A DNA stretch of 64,000 nt from Psychrobacter sp. FDAARGOS_221 (lineage in GTDB: Bacteria > Pseudomonadota > Gammaproteobacteria > Pseudomonadales > Moraxellaceae), in NCBI RefSeq assembly GCF_002313155.2, contig NZ_NWFK02000001.1, positions 3,038,001 through 3,102,000 on the forward strand, read 5' to 3'. Position numbers and translations under genes: made by a program. The notes beneath the pieces were generated by a model that did not search any database, had not been told where the DNA came from, and saw nothing but the letters and a program-made list of their open reading frames with translations. Shown piece after piece: positions 57,162 to 64,000 of the stretch. Within the stretch, counting starts at the first letter, position 1. Every line of letters starts with the position of its first letter.

Positions 57162-57481
57162 TTTTGCTAAAGCTAATAATGGGTTTGTATATTTTTACTT
57201 ATCATCACTAACGTCAATGACGCTATAGGCAGCTAATGAAAAGTCTGGCTTATAGCGTATACATTTGTTGTGATAAACCGATGAATTACATCAATTATAC
57301 TGTTATAATCGTCACCTCTTAAGTATCACTGACTAAGAGTCCCTTAAACTCATTATGGGTCTAAATATAGTCACTGATGATAACGTTTTAAAAGCAGATT
57401 TTTTACATTTCAACTCTTTAACAAATGCTTTACTGATAGCTTTGTTCTATTTACTTATCCCATAACAGGTTACCCAACGTT
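57162..57481. other. Intergenic region upstream of pyrD
   Basis: A 320-base gap with an extended -10 promoter TGTTATAAT at 57301-57309. The implied leader of about 165 bases contains a CTCTTA/TAAGAG inverted repeat near 57318-57341. The role of the leader is unknown. Confidence 0.45.
57301..57309 (+). promoter_or_regulatory. Extended -10 promoter of pyrD-cvpA-purF
   Basis: TGTTATAAT, an extended -10 (TGn plus TATAAT). No good -35 was found, which is tolerated for this type. Confidence 0.5.
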
Positions 57482-58516
57482 ATGTCATACGCCTTATTAC
57501 GCCCTTTTTTATTCAACCTTGACCCTGAACATGCCCATGAATTAACGCTTCAATTATTGGAAAAAGCGCATAAAGCCCATGCGTTAGGCTTTATCTATTC
57601 TCAGCAATCGCTACCAACTGAATGTATGGGTATACAGTTCACTAATCCAGTTGGACTGGCAGCGGGTTTGGATAAAAATGGCGATTATATTGACGCTTTG
57701 GCAGAGCTGGGCTTTGGCTTTATTGAAATAGGCACAGTCACGCCCAAACCGCAGGCAGGTAATGAGAAGCCCAGATTATTTAGAATAAAAGAGGCGGGGG
57801 CAATTATTAACCGTATGGGCTTTAACAACTTGGGTGTTGAACATTTAGTTAACAATGTAAAAAAATGCAAATATCAGGGTGTTATTGGTATCAATATCGG
57901 TAAAAATGCCATAACCCCGGTTGAAAATGCTGCTGATGACTACATATATTGCCTAGAGCGGGTTTATCCGTATGCTTCTTATATTACGGTGAATATATCT
58001 TCGCCCAATACTAAGAACTTGCGTGATTTGCAAAGTGGCGATGCATTAACCGAACTGTTAGATGCGATTAAATCCCGTCACAATCAGCTAGCAACCGAGT
58101 ATGGCTTTTATGTGCCAATGGTGCTGAAAGTAGCACCTGATTTAACCACAGAACAAGTGGATTATATTGCCCAGCAGCTGATCGACTTTGATATAGATGG
58201 TCTTATTGCGACCAATACCACGTTAAGCCGTACTGGTGTAGAAGATTTACGCCATGGCGATGAAGATGGTGGCTTATCAGGTCGTCCAGTGGGTCATTTA
58301 AGCAACCAGATTATTGAGCAGTTTGCTGAACGCTTAGACGGTAAGTTGCCTATTATAGGTGTTGGCGGTATTGACAGCAGTGATAAGGCGGTTCGCAAAA
58401 TTGAAGCGGGCGCGCAAATGATTCAACTGTATAGCGGTATGATTTATAAAGGACCTAGGTTGGTTCAACAATGTATTGAAGCGATTGCCAGTCATCGTGA
58501 CAGCGAGCTGAGATAA
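57482..58516 (+). CDS. pyrD: Dihydroorotate dehydrogenase (quinone), class 2
   Basis: Membrane-associated flavoenzyme oxidising dihydroorotate to orotate with quinone as acceptor. The 344-residue protein has the N-terminal amphipathic quinone-interaction part ([19 protein letters not shown]), [49 protein letters not shown] block with the catalytic Ser region (here [12 protein letters not shown]), ATNTTLSR and [11 protein letters not shown]. Only a weak ribosome binding site precedes the ATG. cvpA follows after three bases. Confidence 0.96.
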   Translation: MSYALLRPFLFNLDPEHAHELTLQLLEKAHKAHALGFIYSQQSLPTECMGIQFTNPVGLAAGLDKNGDYIDALAELGFGFIEIGTVTPKPQAGNEKPRLFRIKEAGAIINRMGFNNLGVEHLVNNVKKCKYQGVIGINIGKNAITPVENAADDYIYCLERVYPYASYITVNISSPNTKNLRDLQSGDALTELLDAIKSRHNQLATEYGFYVPMVLKVAPDLTTEQVDYIAQQLIDFDIDGLIATNTTLSRTGVEDLRHGDEDGGLSGRPVGHLSNQIIEQFAERLDGKLPIIGVGGIDSSDKAVRKIEAGAQMIQLYSGMIYKGPRLVQQCIEAIASHRDSELR

Positions 58517-58519
58517 CGG

Positions 58520-59068
58520 ATGAGTATGCTAGATATTATTATTGCCATTATTGTCTTACTCGGACTGTGGCGAGGATTTTCAGTTGGATTCATTCGTAGT
58601 GCGATTGCATTGGTGGGTTGGTTTATTGCTTTATTAGCCGCCACTCGCTTAGCGGATGATGTCGCGCCTTATTTTGCAGGCGTGGTACAGTCACCTGTGT
58701 TACAAATGGGTGCCGGCTTCTTGGCTGTTGTGTTAATCGTGATGCTGGTTATTCAGTTATTAACCTTGATGGTATCTGGCATTGTTAACAGCTTAAAGCT
58801 CGGTTTTGTAGATAAGTTTTTAGGCGGCACTTTAGGTGCTGCCAAAAATATTTTGGTGGTGTTGGTATTGCTGAGTGTTTCAGCGCCAGCCTTAATGACA
58901 ACCTCAATGTGGCAATCATCGGTATTAGCGCCTGAGCTACTACCTTATGCCCCATTTGCCAAAGAATTTGCTGCCAAGGTTTTAAGTGGTGCATGGGAAC
59001 AAATAGACATGCCCGCCGAAGACGTTGAGTCAGTAGATGGCCACACTGTAAATGATCAAACTTATTAA
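58520..59068 (+). CDS. cvpA: CvpA family membrane protein
   Basis: A 182-residue inner-membrane protein with about four hydrophobic helices, first studied for its effect on colicin V export in E. coli. Seen: MLDIIIAIIVLLGLWRGFSVG and FIRSAIALVGWFIALLAA near the N-terminus, and KLGFVDKFLGGTLGAAKN in the middle. The position just upstream of purF is widely conserved. The molecular function is unclear; envelope or bile stress roles have been proposed. Confidence 0.9.
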   Translation: MSMLDIIIAIIVLLGLWRGFSVGFIRSAIALVGWFIALLAATRLADDVAPYFAGVVQSPVLQMGAGFLAVVLIVMLVIQLLTLMVSGIVNSLKLGFVDKFLGGTLGAAKNILVVLVLLSVSAPALMTTSMWQSSVLAPELLPYAPFAKEFAAKVLSGAWEQIDMPAEDVESVDGHTVNDQTY

Positions 59069-59189
59069 TTAAGTTGGGTCAAATATAACTGGTCGTAAGT
59101 AACACGCTGATAACCTCAGTGATAACGATAGATTAGCAACCACTAATTTAATCGTCTAACCAATAAAGACTATTTTAAAAGGATAGAGT

Positions 59190-60734
59190 ATGTGTGGAGT
59201 TGTAGGTATCGCAGCGCATGAACCAGTCAATCAGATGTTGTACGATGCTTTAACAGTGCTACAGCATAGGGGTCAAGATGCCGCCGGTATCGTGACCATG
59301 AAAGATGGGCGTTTTTTCCTACGTAAAGACAATGGTATGGTGCGTGATGTATTCATGACGCGTCATATGGTGCGTTTGGTTGGTGAGTTTGGTGTCGGTC
59401 ACGTTAGATACCCAACCGCTGGAACCTCAAGTAGTGCGGAAGCACAACCGTTTTACGTCAACTCTCCTTATGGTATTACACTTGCGCATAATGGTAATTT
59501 AACCAATGCTGAACAGTTGGCCAAAGAGCTGTATCAAGATGATTTGCGTCACTTGAACACCAATTCTGACTCAGAAGTGTTGTTAAACGTGTTAGCGCAT
59601 GAGATTCAAGCATTGGGTAAAACCAAGCCAACCCCAGAAGATATCTTTAGTGCTATCAGCTCTATGTATCAGCGTATTGAAGGCGCTTATGCGGTTGTGG
59701 CGTTGATTACTGGCCAAGGCCTAATCGCCTTTAGAGATCCAAATGGCATCCGTCCACTGATTTACGGTGAGCGTTTGGCTGCCGATGGTGGCACAGAGTA
59801 TATGGTTGCTTCAGAATCTGTTGCATTAACCGGCTCTGGCTTTAAAGTGGTGCGTGATGTCAAGCCAGGTGAAGCCATCTTTATTGACTTAGATAATAAC
59901 TTACATACCTTCCAGTGTATTGAGCCAAAAGAATACACCCCTTGTATGTTTGAATATGTATACTTCGCGCGTCCTGACTCTATCATGGACAATATCTCAG
60001 TATACAAAGCGCGTTTACGCATGGGTGAAAAACTGGCCCAGAAGATTCGTGATGAATGGGGTGAAGATCATGATATTGATGTGGTCATTCCAATCCCAGA
60101 TACTTCACGTACCTCAGCGATGGAATTGGCACTTAACCTCAACATTAAGTACCGTGAAGGCTTCATGAAAAACCGTTATATCGGTCGTACTTTCATTATG
60201 CCAGGTCAGCAGCAGCGCAAAAAATCAGTGCGTCAAAAGCTAAATGCGGTACCTTTAGAGTTTAAGAACAAGAACGTCTTATTGGTTGATGACTCTATTG
60301 TGCGTGGTACCACGTGTCATGAGATTATTCAAATGGCGCGTGATGCCGGTGCTAACAAGGTATTCTTCGCCAGTGCTGCGCCACCGGTGAAGTTCCCTAA
60401 TGTCTATGGTATTGACATGCCTGTTCGTCATGAACTGATTGCTTCTGGCCATACGGTTGAAGAAGTCCGTGAAATCATTGGCGCGGATCGTCTGATTTTC
60501 CAAGACTTAGATGACCTAGTAGAAGCGGTACAAGACACCAAACACAGCAAGGTCGAAGGCTTTGATTGTGCGGTATTTGATGGTAAATACATTACTGGTA
60601 ACATTACTGAAGAGTATTTACAGTACTTGCAGCAGCAGCGTAATGATAAGGCTAAGAATAAAACTGGCGGCGTACAAGTGATTGCGGACACTCCCGTTGA
60701 TATGACGGGCGTTCCTGAAGACGAAGCGTCTTAA
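59190..60734 (+). CDS. purF: Amidophosphoribosyltransferase
   Basis: Committed step of purine synthesis: moves the glutamine amide to PRPP. Seen: the nucleophile Cys2 (MCGVVGIA) of the Ntn glutaminase domain, [25 protein letters not shown] and LAHNGNLTN; the phosphoribosyltransferase domain carries [13 protein letters not shown] for PRPP. The 514-residue length matches E. coli PurF, without a propeptide, so it is the non-Fe-S type. Ends in a perfect 14-bp terminator. Confidence 0.97.
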   Translation: MCGVVGIAAHEPVNQMLYDALTVLQHRGQDAAGIVTMKDGRFFLRKDNGMVRDVFMTRHMVRLVGEFGVGHVRYPTAGTSSSAEAQPFYVNSPYGITLAHNGNLTNAEQLAKELYQDDLRHLNTNSDSEVLLNVLAHEIQALGKTKPTPEDIFSAISSMYQRIEGAYAVVALITGQGLIAFRDPNGIRPLIYGERLAADGGTEYMVASESVALTGSGFKVVRDVKPGEAIFIDLDNNLHTFQCIEPKEYTPCMFEYVYFARPDSIMDNISVYKARLRMGEKLAQKIRDEWGEDHDIDVVIPIPDTSRTSAMELALNLNIKYREGFMKNRYIGRTFIMPGQQQRKKSVRQKLNAVPLEFKNKNVLLVDDSIVRGTTCHEIIQMARDAGANKVFFASAAPPVKFPNVYGIDMPVRHELIASGHTVEEVREIIGADRLIFQDLDDLVEAVQDTKHSKVEGFDCAVFDGKYITGNITEEYLQYLQQQRNDKAKNKTGGVQVIADTPVDMTGVPEDEAS

Positions 60735-60817
60735 TCGGCTGCATACACGCTGTTATGGCTAAGGCCAAGTTAGTATCTTTGTATTTAACATCATAACTTG
60801 CCTTAGTAGTTAGCTAT

Positions 60818-60855
60818 AAATAACCTGCCTTTAACTGAAGGCAGGTTATTTTTTT
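60818..60855 (+). terminator. Terminator of purF
   Basis: A perfect 14-bp stem (AAATAACCTGCCTT / AAGGCAGGTTATTT), six-base loop and T run. Confidence 0.92.
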
Positions 60856-61018
60856 GGCTGTAGTTTGGCCAGTTATTAAGGTTTTGATTTATACAATTAA
60901 CAATCAATCTTTCGATTTTATTTTCCGATGAAAACATGCTATTGCTAGGTAATAAAAATACTTAAAGATAAAAGTGCTTAATGATAAAAATTCTTGGCCA
61001 TATAAATTACTTAGCCAT

Positions 61019-61053
61019 AAAAAAGCAGCTAACCTTGGGTTAACTGCTTTTTT
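61019..61053. terminator. Terminator of the DASS transporter gene
   Basis: Stem GCAGCTAACC / GGTTAACTGC with one C-A mismatch, three-base loop, six A and six T on the flanks; usable in both directions. Confidence 0.85.
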
Positions 61054-61120
61054 GTATTACTTAATTAATTGCACATCAATTGAGCGTCAATTGAATGAAG
61101 AGTTGGTTATATGCTTGGAC

Positions 61121-62617
61121 TTAGTAGTAACCTAGGATTTTCCACCAAACTAGACCAGCTGCAATCCATACTACTAGGTTAACCACACTCATAACCGCAC
61201 CCATTTTCCACCATTCGGCAAGCGTGGTATAGCCAGAGTTAAAGATAACAGGCGCAGTACCTGTTGCATAGTGGGTCAAGGTCATCATGATGTTACCGGC
61301 TGCTGCTAAGATTAATGCAAATAGCATTGGCGGCGCACCTAAGCTAAGACCAACAGCATAGAAGGCAGCAAACATGGCTGTAATATGCGCTGTGGTACTG
61401 GCAAAGAAGTAGTGCATATATAGGTATACCAAGGTTAAGATAACCACAGCACCCACCCAGCTAACACCTGTCATGCCAATCGCTGTTTCGATGTTGCTTG
61501 AGAACCAGGTAATTAAGCCAAGTTTGTTTAGGTAGTTGGCCATCATAACTAACGCACCGAACCACACAATGGTGTCCCAGGCAGATTTCTCTTTCAACAC
61601 ATCTTGCCAGCTTAATACGCCAGTAATTAATAGAACAGACAATCCAATAAAGGCGGTAGTCGTAGCGTTGACACTGAACTGATCGCCAAAAATCATAGCT
61701 GGTACGTTTGCCCAAAGTAGCAGCATAAGTGTGAACACGCCTAACATGATTTTTTCATGACTGCTGACTTTACCAAGTTTGGCCAGATTTTCTCTAGCAT
61801 AACCTTTAGCATCTGGTGTTTCTTTAATTTGAGGTGGGTATATCCAATAAACGACCAATGGCATCAAAATTAGACACAATATACCAGGTACAAACATGGC
61901 GAGTGCCCACGTTGTCCACGACAATTGAATCTCACTCCCAGTGGCTTTATTGACCAGGTCAACCACTAATGGGTTAGGTGCTGTGGCGGTAATAAACATA
62001 CCAGAGGTGATCGGGTTGGCATGATAGTTAACCATCGCCAAGTAACGCCCAATTTTGTTTTGAGTGCCTTGCTGCGGCGTAGAGTCAAAGCTTAACGAAA
62101 TAGAGCGCATGATAGGGTGAATAATACCACCACCACGAGCGGTGTTCGACGGTGTGATAGGGGCAATGATGAGCTCAGCAATGGCCAATGCATAACCAAT
62201 ACCCAAAGTACGCTTACCAAAAATTGAAATAAAGTAATAGGCGATACGAGAACCAAGGCCCGTCTTAATCAGACCGCGTGAAATCATCACAGCGATACCA
62301 ATTAACCAAATCAGAGGGCTAGAGAAACTCGATAATGCATCATTAATAGCATCTTTTGGTGTCTCTGCGGTCACCCCAGTCACTGCCACTAGGGTAATGG
62401 CAATCATCGCCAATGCACCAATAGGTAGAGCTTTACCAATAATGGCAACGATAGTGGCTACGAATAATGCCAACAGATGCCACGCATTATCGGTGACACC
62501 CTCAGGTGTTGGAATCACTAACCAAATGATCAATCCAACCGCAATGGCTATCGCTGCGGGAATTGGCTCAAATGCGAGTTTTTTTTCAGGTTCAGAATTT
62601 TTCTCGGAATCAGACAT
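61121..62617 (-). CDS. DASS (SLC13) family anion:sodium symporter
   Basis: A 498-residue inner-membrane carrier of the divalent anion/sodium symporter family, which includes CitT and TtdT in E. coli and imports dicarboxylates, citrate or sulfate. Seen: about 12 hydrophobic helices, the first substrate-binding loop SNTARGGG at around residue 156, and the second ASTTAHITAMFAA at around 405, both typical SNT-type motifs. AGGA seven bases upstream supports the start. Substrate is not readable; a dicarboxylate or tricarboxylate is likely. Confidence 0.9.
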   Translation of the reverse strand: MSDSEKNSEPEKKLAFEPIPAAIAIAVGLIIWLVIPTPEGVTDNAWHLLALFVATIVAIIGKALPIGALAMIAITLVAVTGVTAETPKDAINDALSSFSSPLIWLIGIAVMISRGLIKTGLGSRIAYYFISIFGKRTLGIGYALAIAELIIAPITPSNTARGGGIIHPIMRSISLSFDSTPQQGTQNKIGRYLAMVNYHANPITSGMFITATAPNPLVVDLVNKATGSEIQLSWTTWALAMFVPGILCLILMPLVVYWIYPPQIKETPDAKGYARENLAKLGKVSSHEKIMLGVFTLMLLLWANVPAMIFGDQFSVNATTTAFIGLSVLLITGVLSWQDVLKEKSAWDTIVWFGALVMMANYLNKLGLITWFSSNIETAIGMTGVSWVGAVVILTLVYLYMHYFFASTTAHITAMFAAFYAVGLSLGAPPMLFALILAAAGNIMMTLTHYATGTAPVIFNSGYTTLAEWWKMGAVMSVVNLVVWIAAGLVWWKILGYY

Positions 62618-63032
62618 TATAAAATCCTATATAGTGTTATCTAGATAGATTTATTACATGGTTTAAGTTGAAGTGAAGTCATACAAAAGTGTGGTCATAC
62701 AAAAAAGATAAAAAATATAAAATGGCTGCCGACTAATGTGTGTTACTCGACATTTTTTTGGCCAACTATAACATGGTGCTTATGAAGTTATTATTAATAA
62801 AATATAAGTAACACAGCAGTACCATAAATAAAATTTATGTTGGTTATTCCTATAGGATTATTATGACAAAACAAGATGACAAATTAAGCATTATTTTAGT
62901 GAGTTCATGTTGATTTGTGTTAACTACTCAAGCCATTCTAAACCCGCTATTAAGTAAAAAAATAAGTAATAAATAATGGGTTAAATTTGCAAATTTTTGA
63001 GGGAAATGAGGGCTGTCTACGTTAAGCTAAAA
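62618..63032. other. Intergenic region between DinF-like gene and the DASS gene
   Basis: A 415-base AT-rich gap that should contain the DASS promoter on the minus strand. A 16-codon plus-strand frame at 62863-62913 has AGGA upstream but no supporting context. No terminator for the DinF-like gene was clear. Confidence 0.4.
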
Positions 63033-64000
63033 TTAAGATTCGGTCTGCTTAACTTGAGCAATTAATTGTGATTTATGACGCCATAACATTAAGGCGGCAA
63101 CCGCAAAACGGGACAGCAATAACCAATAAACGGCAAACCAAATAACCGGCATCGCATAAGTGCTGCCAAATTTTTGATAAATAAACCAGGTTAACGGGAA
63201 GAAGATAGCGGCGACAATAATGGCTACTTGACGAATTTTACTGCCTGCGGTCAAGCCGAACATAACGCCGTCCAACCAATATGCACCGGCGCCAATAATG
63301 GGTAATAGGATAGCGATATAACGATATTCTAACGCTAGGCTAGTGACACTAGGAATGTCGGTCATCAGATCTAAGAATGTGGGTAAAAATATCAGCCACA
63401 ATACACTTAGCCCGACCGCTAGCCAAAAGGTCATCACACCGGTTCGCTTTAATGCTTTTATAAATAAGGCATGACCTTTACGCGCTGCTGCTTGACCGGA
63501 CAGACTTTCAGCAGCAACTGCCACACCATCTAACGCAAAGGCTGAAATGCTTAATACCTGCAATAACACCGCATTGGTTGCCATTACAAGATCACCTTGC
63601 TGTGCTGATAGACGGGTAATCCAAGCAAAGCTTAACGTCAGTAAAATAGTGCGAATAAAAATGTCTTTGTTTAGGGAAAACAGGCTAAGCATTTTTTCTA
63701 ACGCATATATCTCAGCAAGCCGCTGACGAATGCTTGGTTGAGCGTTAAGTTGACCGTTTTGTTGAGCGTCTAGTTGAGGATTAAGCGACTGCTGAGAAGA
63801 TTTAGTAGTTTTTGAATTAGCTTGCGATAATGAGTTTTGGCTTAAAATGCGACGTGCCAATAAAAAAGCAGTACTACAGCCGATGGCATAACCAATCACT
63901 GTGCCTAATGCTACGCCTTTAAGTCCCATATCTAATAGATAGACAAAGCTTAAGGTCAGAACGATATTGATGGTAGAAATCAATAATTGAACCATCATCA
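63033..64000 (-). CDS. DinF-like MATE family efflux protein (5' end beyond the window)
   Basis: The visible 321 codons are the C-terminal part of a multidrug and toxin extrusion antiporter; the frame remains open at the window edge, so the start is outside. Seen: two N-half helices, a hydrophilic Gln/Asn/Ser-rich linker of about 40 residues between the halves, and the C-half with SFAWITRLSAQQGD and ALDGVAVAAESLSGQAAA, a pattern typical of the DinF branch. MATE proteins expel cationic drugs with sodium or proton exchange; DinF members are also linked to oxidative stress. Confidence 0.85.
   Translation of the reverse strand, partial: MMVQLLISTINIVLTLSFVYLLDMGLKGVALGTVIGYAIGCSTAFLLARRILSQNSLSQANSKTTKSSQQSLNPQLDAQQNGQLNAQPSIRQRLAEIYALEKMLSLFSLNKDIFIRTILLTLSFAWITRLSAQQGDLVMATNAVLLQVLSISAFALDGVAVAAESLSGQAAARKGHALFIKALKRTGVMTFWLAVGLSVLWLIFLPTFLDLMTDIPSVTSLALEYRYIAILLPIIGAGAYWLDGVMFGLTAGSKIRQVAIIVAAIFFPLTWFIYQKFGSTYAMPVIWFAVYWLLLSRFAVAALMLWRHKSQLIAQVKQTES

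Larger units (their letters stand above)
60735..61120. other. Convergent intergenic region purF / DASS transporter
   Basis: A 386-base gap between convergent genes, holding two strong terminators (listed separately) and AT-rich DNA between them with loosely repeated CTTAAAGATAAAA-like segments near 60960-60990. No gene was seen. Confidence 0.55.

Noticed and set aside
62863..62913. 16-codon frame with AGGA upstream, possible leader peptide
   Set aside because: No downstream gene on the same strand, no promoter or terminator context, and chance frames of this size are common.

Overview
This window reads as a chromosomal segment of a gamma-proteobacterium of the Moraxellaceae, most likely Psychrobacter or a close relative. 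The inference rests on moderately AT-rich DNA, E. coli-like versions of acnB, aroC, purF and ubiquinone Coq7, the gpsA-sixA and cvpA-purF pairings, several secondary transporters (TAXI-TRAP, BCCT, PACE, DASS, MATE) and long low-complexity N-terminal extensions on housekeeping enzymes. About 48 protein genes were recognised. No tRNA, rRNA, CRISPR array, insertion sequence or prophage was seen.

Layout. 0.1-5.2 kb: alpha/beta hydrolase, then a TAXI-TRAP uptake operon (binding lipoprotein, DUF1850 protein, fused permease). 5.3-10.1 kb: lipA, a carboxymuconolactone-decarboxylase-like protein, and acnB behind a long leader. 10.2-13.1 kb: a BCCT transporter translationally coupled to an unlisted 41-residue membrane peptide, and two tandem PACE-family efflux proteins. 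13.2-17.0 kb: enoyl-CoA hydratase family protein, threonine-aldolase-like enzyme, dnaB. 17.7-21.0 kb: pdxA, rsmA, apaH. 21.1-28.4 kb: SDR oxidoreductase, a large Gcr-type membrane protein and two tandem acyl-CoA dehydrogenases. 29.1-35.4 kb: rsmE, an ahcY-metF methyl-cycle unit headed by an SAH riboswitch candidate, an Sfp-type phosphopantetheinyl transferase, a Pal lipoprotein and a DUF6231-like protein. 35.5-42.4 kb: a 20-bp tandem repeat array, pepN, DAHP synthase, lpxB, rnhB. 42.5-48.9 kb: two lipoproteins, coq7 and an L,D-transpeptidase. 49.1-50.9 kb: an accessory island with an EcoRI-family DNA adenine methyltransferase and an unrecognised nuclease-like partner. 51.0-60.7 kb: prmB-aroC, nitroreductase, gpsA-sixA, a COG3671-like membrane protein, pyrD-cvpA-purF. 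61.1-64.0 kb: DASS anion transporter and a DinF-like MATE protein cut by the window edge.

Most of the content is core metabolism: TCA cycle and lipoate, aromatic and purine/pyrimidine synthesis, the activated methyl cycle, lipid A, ribosome and translation-factor methylation. The most distinctive items are the probable restriction-modification pair (with GAATTC scarce across the window by hand count), the 41-residue BCCT companion peptide, the ahcY promoter plus SAH riboswitch, and an unusual number of short tandem repeats (7 to 34 bp units) in intergenic DNA. Several start codons were moved from the longest reading frame to a downstream codon with a clear ribosome binding site; each case is explained in its entry.
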